DNA from: Marinobacter algicola DG893
GTDB lineage: Bacteria; Pseudomonadota; Gammaproteobacteria; Pseudomonadales; Oleiphilaceae
NCBI RefSeq assembly: GCF_000170835.1
Contig: NZ_ABCP01000025.1
Coordinates: 1-54,108, forward strand
Reading direction: 5' to 3'
Length of the DNA stretch: 54,108 bases
How positions within the stretch are numbered: the first letter of the stretch is position 1; the number at the start of each line of letters is the position of its first letter. Below the pieces are notes generated by a model. The model did not search any database, was not told the DNA's origin, and was given only the letters and a program-made list of their open reading frames with translations. Of the stretch, positions 32,438 through 41,434 are shown in pieces. The position numbers and the translations under genes were made by a program.

Positions 32438-34770
32438 CACTCTACTCCCTCTATAATCACATCTTCCACAGCGTCTTCAATCATTTCAAAGCCCAGCCCT
32501 GGAAGAACCTCTTTCAGCGTCGCCGCAATACCTGAATCGAATACATGGTGCGACATACCCGTTATTTCACGACGCCCCATCGAGACCTCTACCAGTTCAT
32601 TTTGGTCATTATTGTATTTGGGCAGCCTGGCTAACCGCTCCCGGATGGTTCCTTTTGAGCGCTCAGACCCAAGATCAGGACTGTACTGCTTCCGCTTAGT
32701 TCGGCGGTTGTCTACTGAAAACTTCTGAAATTTCCATTGAAAGTCTTTCACCTCGACAATGACATCAATTAGTTTTCTCTCCGACTGATTCATGGCCAAC
32801 CAAGCCCCTCCCAGATGCTTCGCTGTTCGATCGATCACAAACTGCCGATGCAAACTTGGAAAATACCCCTTCTTGGGCTTTCGATCTGAGGTGCCCAGTC
32901 GCCAGTTGCCAATTTTTCCGATATCCAGCTCGGTGCGATTTGCTTTGCTCTTCGCAGCGTATGATTTCAATTCAACCCAAGTCTCCCGGCCAGAGTCGTC
33001 TTCCAGCACGATATCCACGTATCGCTCTCGACGAATTACATCATTCTCCAAAAGCTGTTCTCCGGCTCCTTGGGGTTTATCATCCTCATCATCAAAAAAC
33101 GCCACATACCGAAACGCATCGCTGCCCTTCACCCGCTCCTTGGAATCCAGCCGGTATTTAGCCTGGTAATAGGCCAATTGCTCGAGGTGGAACAACGCAC
33201 CGTGACCGCTACCAAATAGCACAAACCTGTCTCCCTTCCTCGGATCTTCTTCCTTGAGGTTGCGGTCCCCCCGATCGGCGAAGGCTGTCTGTATCTTCGA
33301 GTAAACCAGCCGGCGGATGTTTTTATCGAACCCTTTCCCATCACAGTTAAGGCGTTCACTTTCTTTTTCCACGGGGTCAACCGGTGGCTGACCGTCCGGG
33401 TCCGCCTCCTCTGCCTCTTCCTGTAGTGCCCTACCGCATGAGTTTTCGTATTCGAGGTATGCCATCATCGCCACCACGGCCGGAATGGAATAGCGGGTGT
33501 TCTTGGCACCCCTGGTCAGGTTGCGAATGGCCTGAATACCTGCTCGCCTCATCATGGCACCACCGGCAACGCTGATTAATTCCTCGCTGAAGCAACACAT
33601 CCCCCAATACTTCCTTGGTAATCCGAGCAGCACTGGCTACCGGTGCAGCCTGCGCCTGCGGCACCAACCACCCCAACGGCAGGTTCTGACTCACCTGCGG
33701 ATCATCCCCAAACGCCGGCACCGTGGGTGGATCGCCTTCACCTTCCCAACCGTTAGCTGGCAAGCCCAGGTAATTCACCCAGGCCAGCACATCATCGGCA
33801 CTGTCTACCGTACTGAACAGGAACTCCAGCCCTTCGCGGGCGTCCGGGTCGCTGTATAGCTCTGCGGCCAGCACCAGGAAGGGCAACGTGTTCCAGAGGG
33901 TATCAAAATCGCCTTTCTTTGCCTTCTGGACCACTTTGCCGAGATACCCCGCAAAGTGCTTCGCAAACTTCGGGTTCACCTTGTCCATGGAGCGGAACAG
34001 GGCTCTCAAAGGTGTGGTAAAGAGCTTCAGTGGCTTGGCCGGTGGGAAGATGGTGACGGTGTTCACCAGGGCAATCGTGAATTCCATGCCGTCGAACTTC
34101 TCCGGGTCGCTGACCAGGTAGCCAAGCTGATCCAGCACAATACCGAAGTCTTCTATGGGAATGAACCAGTTGACCAAACTCCATAAAAAGCTGCTTTCTC
34201 CATCCGCGGCGTAGGCTTTCGAAATGAATGGCAGGGACACTGGCTGGTAATTCGGGTCCAATCCAGCGACGTTGATGGGTGGCGCCGAGTTATCCAGGGT
34301 ATCGGCATACTGGCCGGCCAGGGTCGCGAAAGCCTCGCGAGAGACCAACGATGCATATTGGCGCACCTTGTCGGTATGAACGGCGATGCGCTGCGTCATC
34401 AGCTGGCTGCCACCCGCGCCCATGGCGCCGGTACTCTGGAGCGTCATTTCGGTGTAGCCATCCTGGCCGACGGTCACCGTTTTCTCAACGCTGCCATCGT
34501 CGAAGGTCATGACCGGTTGCGAGGTCCAGTCGAACCACTTCAGGCTGTTGAGTTGGCCATCAAATGCTTTACCGACCTCCAGTTGGCGAGTTGCAACGGT
34601 GTTGTGCACCAGGTTGCCGGAGGAGCCGATCACCGGTGTGTCGGTGTCGAAGATGTCGTCGCTGGTCTCGTCGCCGGTGTCCGGGTCTACCTGTACACGG
34701 TTGATTTCATCGATTTCCAGGCTGTAGCGGCTGAACTGGTACTCCGGCCGGTGGTTCCACACATGCCAAG
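32437..34770 (-). pseudogene. Broken large protein ending in a PD-(D/E)XK nuclease-like domain (polymorphic toxin remnant)
   Basis: On the minus strand one reading frame runs from the break near 34770 to about 33580 and a second, one base shifted, from about 33570 to 32439. The switch lies inside GATTAATTCC (33573-33582): frame 1 ends LLQRGIN and frame 2 continues SVAGGAMMRRAGIQAIRNL. The gene has no start and an in-frame stop lies just upstream at the junction with the AbiE region, so the 5' part of a larger gene is lost. The last 300 residues include YVDIVLEDDSGRETWVELKSY (33015-32960), a D...ExK motif of PD-(D/E)XK nucleases. Downstream coupled genes suggest toxin-immunity arrangement. Confidence 0.75.
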
Positions 34771-34791
34771 CAGTTTATATTTTGCATTTTT

Positions 34792-34883
34792 CACGGCAAT
34801 AAATGACGTAAAATTCTATTTAGTTAAACCTTGAGATCCTAACTGGTTTACGTACTATAAATAATACGGTAGTTATTGCCGTG
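34792..34883 (+). promoter_or_regulatory. Nested inverted repeats in the abiE promoter
   Basis: CACGGCAATAA (34792-34802) and TTATTGCCGTG (34873-34883) are exact inverse repeats 11 bases long. Inside them ACGTAAA (34806-34812) and TTTACGT (34847-34853) are another exact pair. AbiEi antitoxins are known to bind inverted repeats in their own promoter and repress it, so these pairs are the likely sites. The AT-rich core between them should contain the -10 and -35 elements. Confidence 0.78.
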
Positions 34884-34903
34884 TTATTAGAGATTTGAAA
34901 ACC

Positions 34904-35698
34904 ATGCTTAACAAAAAAGCACGTGAACAGCTAAGAGGGCTTCTGCCTATCTCCATGGTGGCCACCAAGCAGTGGCTGCTCGATCAGGGCTTGAACCTGC
35001 ACTTTGTGGACAACGCCGTTCGTAGCCGGACACTAATCCCTATTACAACGGGTGTTTATACGCTTTACGAGCACCCCATTCGCTGGCCGGGCATCGTCGC
35101 CTCCCTACAAAGAATGTTAGACAAGCCCATCCACGTAGGCGGGTTAACGGCCTTACATCTCGCCGGATATAGCCACTTTTTGTCCTTTAGCGCGGACGAA
35201 AGGATTGAACTCTACTCTGAGTCTCCTTTGCCCGGATGGCTCCGCAGAGTCCCGATTGATGTGGTCTTTGATCGTTGCAGCACTACGCGCCTCTGGCCTG
35301 AGTCCGTGATGACAAATCCAAGATACCTTCGCGCATTTGACTGGCAAGAAGGGCTACCTCCCGTCTCGTATTCCTGTCCGGAGAAAGCCATGCTGGAAGT
35401 GCTGACAAAAGTGCCTTCAGCAGTTAGTTTCGAGCATGCAGACTCATTGATGCAGGGGTTATCCAACCTTTCTCCACGAAAATTGGATGCACTTATGGAA
35501 ACTTGCCTCAGCATCAAGACGAAACGTTTATTTTTATGGCTGTCAGAGAGGCAGAACCACCCCTGGTGCAAATACCTTGAGCCCGAAAAATATGATCTTG
35601 GTGCAGGCAAGCGGGTTATAGCCGAGGAGGGCAGGCTAAACAAGAAATGGGCAATCACGGTGCCAAGGGAGATGCAGAGAGACAATGGGCATGGATAG
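34904..35698 (+). CDS. abiEi: AbiEi antitoxin/transcriptional regulator of a type IV toxin-antitoxin system
   Basis: A 264-residue protein with an N-terminal winged-helix region (ISMVATKQWLLDQGLNLHFVDNAVRSRTLIPITTGVYTLYE) and a long AbiEi C-terminal antitoxin domain (YSCPEKAMLEVLTKVPSAVSFEHADSLMQGL). It represses the operon and suppresses toxicity of AbiEii. ATG 34904 is favoured; a TTG three codons upstream is possible. Its stop overlaps the toxin start by 14 bases, so the two are made together. The neighbours are broken genes on both sides, so the unit has probably been inserted. Confidence 0.9.
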   Translation: MLNKKAREQLRGLLPISMVATKQWLLDQGLNLHFVDNAVRSRTLIPITTGVYTLYEHPIRWPGIVASLQRMLDKPIHVGGLTALHLAGYSHFLSFSADERIELYSESPLPGWLRRVPIDVVFDRCSTTRLWPESVMTNPRYLRAFDWQEGLPPVSYSCPEKAMLEVLTKVPSAVSFEHADSLMQGLSNLSPRKLDALMETCLSIKTKRLFLWLSERQNHPWCKYLEPEKYDLGAGKRVIAEEGRLNKKWAITVPREMQRDNGHG

Positions 35699-36605
35699 GC
35701 GACACCAGTATCAAAACCAGGTCACACTTCTACTACAACTTGTACCCTTTGTAGCAAAACACCAATGTTTCGCGTTAAAGGGTGGAACCGCCATCAATCT
35801 ATTCATCAGGAATTTCCCTCGCCTTTCGGTTGACATTGACTTGGTCTTTCTTCCGATGATGGAACGCCAGGATGCGCTAGATACAATCAGAAAAAACCTC
35901 TCTGAATTAGCTGAATCGATTCGTTCCGAGATTCGGGGTACAAGCGTTATCGAATCATTCCAAAACAAGGACGATGCTCTACGGCTTACCGTCGGCAAAG
36001 ACGGAGCCCAGATCAAAATTGAGCTGTCACCAGTGCTACGGGGGACTGTTTACGCCCCTACCGTTATCCCCGTCAGCGAAGACGTCGAAGAGGAATTCGG
36101 GTACGCGGAAATCCAGGTAGTTGATTTCGCAGACCTCTACGCAGGGAAAATATGTGCGGCATTGGATCGTCAACACCCTCGGGACTTATTCGATGTGAAA
36201 ATGCTGCTTGACAACGAAGGGCTTACTGAAAGCCTGCGAAAGGCACTGCTGGTCTATATAATCAGCCATAACAGGCCCATTTCAGAACTGTTGAGGCCGC
36301 GCTTCAAGGACATTGCGGGCCTGTATGAGGGCGAATTCCAAAGTATGGCGCATGTTGAGGTGCCGCTGTCAGAACTGGAAACAACTCGTGAGAACCTTGT
36401 TAATCTGGTTAACTCTTCAATAACGAAACAAGAACGGCAATTCTTGCTAACGTTCAAGCGATGCAATCCGGAGTGGGCTTTGTTAGGTCTGGAAGACATT
36501 GAACGCCTACCGGCGGTGCGATGGAAATTGCGAAATCTCAAGAAAATGAGCGCAGCTAACCACGCTCACGCCCTAAACAACCTTGAGCGTATCCTTCAGG
36601 CTTGA
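35685..36605 (+). CDS. abiEii: AbiEii nucleotidyltransferase toxin
   Basis: A 306-residue nucleotidyltransferase of the AbiEii/DUF1814 family. The signature KGGTAINLFIRNFPRLSVDIDLVFL has the G33-G34-T35 loop and the two metal-binding aspartates at 50 and 52. HPRDLFDVKMLLDNEGL near residue 165 carries the second conserved acidic region. The enzyme transfers nucleotides to tRNA or other targets and arrests growth after phage infection until AbiEi counteracts it. Length and motifs are complete, so the toxin should be active. Confidence 0.93.
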   Translation: MGMDRRHQYQNQVTLLLQLVPFVAKHQCFALKGGTAINLFIRNFPRLSVDIDLVFLPMMERQDALDTIRKNLSELAESIRSEIRGTSVIESFQNKDDALRLTVGKDGAQIKIELSPVLRGTVYAPTVIPVSEDVEEEFGYAEIQVVDFADLYAGKICAALDRQHPRDLFDVKMLLDNEGLTESLRKALLVYIISHNRPISELLRPRFKDIAGLYEGEFQSMAHVEVPLSELETTRENLVNLVNSSITKQERQFLLTFKRCNPEWALLGLEDIERLPAVRWKLRNLKKMSAANHAHALNNLERILQA

Positions 36606-36657
36606 ACCAAGTCTGGCTTAATACAACAGAAACCCTACCCAACCACCAGGCAACACC

Positions 36658-36877
36658 ATGTTCTGCTTCACCTACGGCTCCAACATGTCACACCGAAGAC
36701 TTAAGGCACGAGCGCCCTCTGCCAGGTTCGTGGCCGTGACAGAACTACCCGCTTATCGGCGCCCGGGAAAACGGCCTGCCGGCGGACTATATTGCGCAGA
36801 TTGAAGCCGTGGAGTCCGTTGACGACCCCAAACCAGAGCGGCACGCCCGGGAGCTGTCGATTTACAGCAACCCATAG
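36658..36877 (+). pseudogene. Gamma-glutamylcyclotransferase-like remnant with internal deletion
   Basis: Frame 1 from ATG 36658 reads FCFTYGSNMSHRRLKARAP, the N-terminal motif of GGCT-fold proteins (YGSNM). A second frame then reads ENGLPADYIAQIEAVESVDD and PERHARELSIYSNP with a stop at 36875, the C-terminus of the same family. About 60-80 residues between them, including the central catalytic region, are missing and the halves are out of frame. It separates the AbiE unit from puuB. Confidence 0.82.
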
Positions 36878-36890
36878 GTTGCCTGTTTCG

Positions 36891-38174
36891 TTACACCCCC
36901 AACCGATCCCGCAACGCGTAATACCAGGCCCCTATTGCCGTCAAAGGCACGCGGAACGCCCGCCCACCCGGAAACGGGTAATGTGGCAGGCTGGCGAAGG
37001 CGTCGAAACGCTCAGCCTGGCCCTGGATGGCCATTGCCAACGCCTTGCCGGCAACATGGGTAAAGGTCACGCCATGGCCGGAGCAGCCCTGGGAATAGAA
37101 CACGTTGTTCTGCAGCCGGCCCATTTGCGGCAGGCGTGACAGGGTGAGCAGGAAGTTGCCGGTCCAGGCGTAGTCGATCTTCACATTCGCCAGTTGCGGG
37201 AAGGTTTTCAGCATATTGGGGCGAATCAGCCGCTCAATATTGGCCGGGTCGCGGGCGCCATAGACCACACCACCACCGTAGATCAGGCGCTTGTCGCCGG
37301 ACAGGCGGAAGTAATCCAGCAGGTAGTTGCAGTCTTCCACGCAGTTATCCTGCGGCAGGAGTTGTCTGGCGAGGGCATCGTCCAACGGTTCGGTGGCGAC
37401 GATCTGCGAGCCGCAGGGCATGGACTTGGCGCCCAGTTCCGGCACCAGTCCGCCGAGATAGGCGTTGCCCGCCAGCACTACAAAGGGTGCCCGTACTTCG
37501 CCTTGATCGGTTTTCACCGTGGCAGGTTGGCCATGAACAATGTCTGTAACGGCTGAATGTTCGTGGATCACGCCACCGAGAGATTCCAGCGCCGCCGCCT
37601 CGCCCAGGGCGAGGTTCAGGGGATGGATGTGGCCACTGGTGTGATCAATCGCACCGCCGACATAGCGCTCGGTGCCAACTCGGGCACGAATTCCCTCCCG
37701 GTCCAGCAGTTCCAGCCCCCCGTATCCAAACCGCCGCCAGAGTGCCTGTTGATCCTCCAGATGGACGAGCTGCCGTGCGTTCAGGGCCGCGAAAATGCCG
37801 CCCTCTTTCAGGTCGCACTGGATGCCGTAATCTCGTACCCGTTGACGGATGATCTGGCTGCCCTCAAATGCCATGGACGCCAGGTGGGTCAGGTGATCCG
37901 CTGTGGTCTGGCGTTCGATTGCGTCCAGGTCACGGCTGAAGCTGTTGACGATCTGGCCGCCATTGCGGCCGGAGGCACCCCATCCCACGGTAACAGCTTC
38001 GAGCACCACTACCCGGAAACCGGCTTCGGCCAGGAACAATGCGGTGGACAATCCGGTGTAACCAGCACCGACCACGCACACATCAGCCTCGCAAACGCCC
38101 TGAAGCGCCGGCCGTGCCGGGGCCGGGTTGGCCGACGCCGCGTAATAGGAAGGAACCGGGGAATACTGGGTCAT
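36891..38174 (-). CDS. puuB: FAD-dependent gamma-glutamylputrescine oxidase-like protein
   Basis: A 427-residue flavoprotein of the glycine oxidase/PuuB group. ADVCVVGAGYTGLSTALFLAEAGFRVVVLEA is the FAD-binding motif near residue 29, GWGASGRNGGQIVN the second, and the C-terminus YSQGCSGHGVTFTHVAGKALA holds the final FAD contact. With PuuA and PuuC nearby, it is expected to oxidise gamma-glutamylputrescine to the aldehyde, releasing ammonia and peroxide. It is divergent from puuC with 194 bp between them. Family members also act on other amines, so the exact substrate rests on context. Confidence 0.88.
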   Translation of the reverse strand: MTQYSPVPSYYAASANPAPARPALQGVCEADVCVVGAGYTGLSTALFLAEAGFRVVVLEAVTVGWGASGRNGGQIVNSFSRDLDAIERQTTADHLTHLASMAFEGSQIIRQRVRDYGIQCDLKEGGIFAALNARQLVHLEDQQALWRRFGYGGLELLDREGIRARVGTERYVGGAIDHTSGHIHPLNLALGEAAALESLGGVIHEHSAVTDIVHGQPATVKTDQGEVRAPFVVLAGNAYLGGLVPELGAKSMPCGSQIVATEPLDDALARQLLPQDNCVEDCNYLLDYFRLSGDKRLIYGGGVVYGARDPANIERLIRPNMLKTFPQLANVKIDYAWTGNFLLTLSRLPQMGRLQNNVFYSQGCSGHGVTFTHVAGKALAMAIQGQAERFDAFASLPHYPFPGGRAFRVPLTAIGAWYYALRDRLGV

Positions 38175-38368
38175 GGAGTTGTGCCAAATGGGTTATCAAA
38201 AAGGGTTCTTTGGCAGGCAATGAAAAGGGCAATCCTGTCGCCCGCCGAGCCCAGTCTATGCCGGCTTTCAGCCCACGGGAAGACACGTTCTTGTACCTAT
38301 ATGGAAGGCCGTCGACGCGGCTCAAACACCTGCTATGATGAAGCCATTCCATTGCCTGCGAGCCCGCC

Positions 38369-39898
38369 ATGTCCGACCCTGTTTCCACCAACGCCGTTTC
38401 CGCAACACCCACTAGTCAGCCCGAGTGGCAGGCAATGGCCGACACCCTCGCCATAGAGGGCCGCGCCTATGTAAAGGGCAGTTATCGCTGGGCGGTAAAC
38501 GGTGAAACCTTTCCGTCGATCAGCCCGGTAAACGGCCGCGAACTGGCCCAGGTGGCCAGTTGCGACAAGGCCGATGCGGACAAAGCCGTAGCCATCGCTC
38601 GGAAAGTCTTTGAGCGCGGCGACTGGCGTGAGCTGGCCCCTATAAAACGCAAAGCCGTGCTGATTCGCTTTGCGGAATTGATCGAAGCCCACGGCGACGA
38701 ACTGGCCCTGCTGGACACCCTGGATATGGGCAAACCCATCAGCCACGCCCGTACGGTGGACGTGCCAGCCACCGCCCGCGCCATACGCTGGACCGCCGAA
38801 GCCATCGACAAGGTTTATGGGGAACTCGCCCCCACGCCCCATAACCAGATTGGCATGATTTCCCGGGAACCCATGGGCGTGGTGGCCGCCATCGTGCCGT
38901 GGAACTTTCCCATGATCATGGCCGCCTGGAAAATTGCACCGGCACTGGCCACCGGGAATTCAGTGATCCTCAAACCCTCGGAAAAATCGCCGCTCACAGC
39001 CATTCGCCTGGCCGCACTGGCCACCGAAGCCGGTATCCCCGACGGCGTTTTCAACGTATTGCCCGGCTTTGGCCATACCGTGGGCAAGGCCCTGGCCCTG
39101 CACATGGACGTGGACTGCCTGGTGTTCACCGGTTCCACCAACGTGGCCAAGCAACTGATGGTTTACGCCGGCCAGTCCAACATGAAACGGGTGTGGCTGG
39201 AAGCCGGCGGCAAAAGCCCCAACATCGTGTTTGCGGATGCCCCGGACCTGAAAAAAGCCGCCGCCGAAGCCGCCAGTGCCATCGCCTTCAACCAGGGTGA
39301 AGTCTGCACCGCCGGTAGCCGTTTGCTGGTGGAGGAAAGTGTCCGCACCGAATTCGTTGGGCTGATCCGCGAGGCCCTTAAAACCTGGCGCCCCGGCCAT
39401 CCGCTGGACCCGGCCACCACTTGCGGCGCCATTGTCGACCAGGCCCAGCTTGATCGCATCATCGATTACATCGGCATAGGCCAGTCAGAAGGGGCAAAAC
39501 TGGTGGAAGGCGGTCAACGAGTGATGGCAGAGACCGGCGGCCTGTTCGTGCAGCCCACAGTGTTCGATGGCGTGAACAACCGCATGCGCATTGCCTCGGA
39601 GGAAATCTTCGGGCCGGTGCTCTCGGTGATCGGCTTCACCACCGCCGAGGAGGCCATCGAGATTGCCAACGATTCCATCTATGGGCTCGCAGCCGCCGTG
39701 TGGACCTCCAATATCAATACCGCCCACAAAGTGGCCAAGGCACTGCGGGCCGGCAGTGTGTGGATCAACCACTACGACGGCGGCGACATGACTGCACCGT
39801 TCGGCGGTTTCAAGCAGTCCGGCAACGGGCGCGACAAGTCCCTGCATGCATTCGACAAGTACACGGAACTGAAGGCCACGTGGCTGGTGCTTGAATAG
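38369..39898 (+). CDS. puuC: Gamma-glutamyl-gamma-aminobutyraldehyde dehydrogenase
   Basis: A 509-residue NAD(P)-dependent aldehyde dehydrogenase. The conserved proline-asparagine VPWNFPMIMAAWK, the catalytic glutamate region LEAGGKSPNIVF and the active cysteine region FNQGEVCTAGSRLLVEE are intact. Among aldehyde dehydrogenases the sequence resembles PuuC/AldH (puu family). It oxidises the aldehyde made by PuuB toward gamma-glutamyl-GABA. It has a separate promoter from puuB and shares a terminator with the converging puuA. Confidence 0.92.
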   Translation: MSDPVSTNAVSATPTSQPEWQAMADTLAIEGRAYVKGSYRWAVNGETFPSISPVNGRELAQVASCDKADADKAVAIARKVFERGDWRELAPIKRKAVLIRFAELIEAHGDELALLDTLDMGKPISHARTVDVPATARAIRWTAEAIDKVYGELAPTPHNQIGMISREPMGVVAAIVPWNFPMIMAAWKIAPALATGNSVILKPSEKSPLTAIRLAALATEAGIPDGVFNVLPGFGHTVGKALALHMDVDCLVFTGSTNVAKQLMVYAGQSNMKRVWLEAGGKSPNIVFADAPDLKKAAAEAASAIAFNQGEVCTAGSRLLVEESVRTEFVGLIREALKTWRPGHPLDPATTCGAIVDQAQLDRIIDYIGIGQSEGAKLVEGGQRVMAETGGLFVQPTVFDGVNNRMRIASEEIFGPVLSVIGFTTAEEAIEIANDSIYGLAAAVWTSNINTAHKVAKALRAGSVWINHYDGGDMTAPFGGFKQSGNGRDKSLHAFDKYTELKATWLVLE

Positions 39899-39909
39899 TT
39901 CGCACGAAA

Positions 39910-39931
39910 AACGGCGCCCTAGGGCGCCGTT
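39910..39931. terminator. Perfect 22-bp palindromic bidirectional terminator between puuC and puuA
   Basis: AACGGCGCCC and GGGCGCCGTT form an uninterrupted perfect palindrome around CTAG. On the minus strand it is followed by TTTTTC, an excellent tail for puuA; the plus-strand tail is weak. It lies between two converging genes. Confidence 0.85.
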
Positions 39932-39950
39932 ATCGGATGACGGGAAGCAA

Positions 39951-41315
39951 CTAAACCGTGTGCAGGTACCAGAGATACTCGAGGTCCGAAATCGTCATTT
40001 CGAACTCATTCAGTTCATGCTCCTTGCAGGCTACGAACACATCCAGAAATTCCCTTCCCAGGTACTCCGCCATCACCGGCGACTGGCCGAGTTCCCGCAG
40101 CGCATCCCGCAGATTGTTCACCAGACTGGCTTCGTGCTGCTCATGGGCATTGCCCACGGTCACCGGTGGTGGCTCGATGCGATTGGAAATACCGTAGTGA
40201 ATGCCCGCCAACACCGCCGCCATCAGCAGGTAGGGGTTGGCATCAGCACCGGCAACGCGGTGCTCAATCCTCAGCGCCTCGGGATCCCCACCCGGTAGGC
40301 GCAGGCTGGCCGTGCGGTTGTCCACGCCCCAGGTCGCCGCACTGGGCACGTAATACTCCGGGCTGAACCGGCGGTAGGAGTTGATGTTGGGGCAGAACAA
40401 CGCCATGGCGTCGTTCATGGTGGCCACCAGCCCGCCAACAGCCCAGCGCAGCATGTCGTTGGGTTCCTCGGCATCGCCGGCGAATACATTGCGCCCTTGC
40501 CCATCAATCAGGCTGACATGCAGGTGCATGCCGCTGCCGGCCTGGTTGTGATAGGGCTTGGCCATGAAGGTGGTGTCCATTTCATGGTCGTAAGCCATGT
40601 TCTTGATCAGGCGCTTGAGCAGAGTGGCATGATCGCAGGCCTGCACGGCGTCATCCACGTAATGCAGGTTTACCTCAAACTGGCCAGGGGCGGATTCCGC
40701 CACCAGGGCGTCCGCCGGCAATTCCTGTTCATGCGCCGCATCCAGCACGTCCGCCAGGAATTCCGCGTATTCATCCAGGTCATCTATGGAGTAGGCCTGG
40801 GTGCCCGCCGGGCGCTTGCCGGAAATGGGTGATTTCGGCGGCTGGGGGCGGCCGGCCAGGTTCTCCTGGTCGATCAGGTAGAACTCCAACTCATAGGCGG
40901 CAACCGGAGTCAGCCCCAGTTCGTCGAACCGCTTGACGATGTTCTGCAGCACCACGCGCGGGTCCGCAAAAAACGGTGTCTCGCGATCCAGCTCAACCAT
41001 GGTCAGCAGCAGTTGAGCGGTTGGCCGCTTCTGCCAGGGTTCCATGGTCAGCGTGCCGTCGATGGGCAGGCATATCCGATCCGCCTCGCCAATATCCAGG
41101 CCCAGGCCGGTCTCTTCCACGGTGGTGCCCTGGATATTCAGGGCAAAGATGGAGGCCGGCATCGCGATGCCCCGCTCAAACACCTTGGGAAGGGTTGACG
41201 GGTCCACGCGTTTACCGCGGACAATGCCGTTCATATCCGGGATCAGCAGGTCAATAAACTGCAGCTCGGGGTGTGCCTGAAGGAATGCGTCAGCGCTCGC
41301 AAAACCAGAACCCAT
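39951..41315 (-). CDS. puuA: Gamma-glutamylputrescine synthetase (glutamine synthetase family)
   Basis: A 454-residue glutamine synthetase-fold enzyme. The start is typical of PuuA rather than GlnA: an N-terminal beta-grasp with FIDLLIPDMNGIVRGKRVDP, then the catalytic domain with VAAYELEFYLID, AGSGMHLHVSLIDGQGRNVF, NINSYRRFSPEYYVPSAATWGVDNRTASLRLP and RVAGADANPYLLMAAVLAGIHYG. It joins glutamate to putrescine with ATP, the first step of the Puu pathway. It is converging with puuC. A generic GS-like protein cannot be excluded, but puuB, puuC and potFGHI all lie within 10 kb. Confidence 0.9.
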   Translation of the reverse strand: MGSGFASADAFLQAHPELQFIDLLIPDMNGIVRGKRVDPSTLPKVFERGIAMPASIFALNIQGTTVEETGLGLDIGEADRICLPIDGTLTMEPWQKRPTAQLLLTMVELDRETPFFADPRVVLQNIVKRFDELGLTPVAAYELEFYLIDQENLAGRPQPPKSPISGKRPAGTQAYSIDDLDEYAEFLADVLDAAHEQELPADALVAESAPGQFEVNLHYVDDAVQACDHATLLKRLIKNMAYDHEMDTTFMAKPYHNQAGSGMHLHVSLIDGQGRNVFAGDAEEPNDMLRWAVGGLVATMNDAMALFCPNINSYRRFSPEYYVPSAATWGVDNRTASLRLPGGDPEALRIEHRVAGADANPYLLMAAVLAGIHYGISNRIEPPPVTVGNAHEQHEASLVNNLRDALRELGQSPVMAEYLGREFLDVFVACKEHELNEFEMTISDLEYLWYLHTV

Positions 41316-41434
41316 AAGGTCAGCCTTTCAAAACTCAAACAGGCCTGTGGCGAGGGGCCGGCACAGGGACTCTCAAGGCTCCTTTATCCTGCTTTCCGGG
41401 GCAATTTGCAAGATAGGGACATACCACAGCGCGC

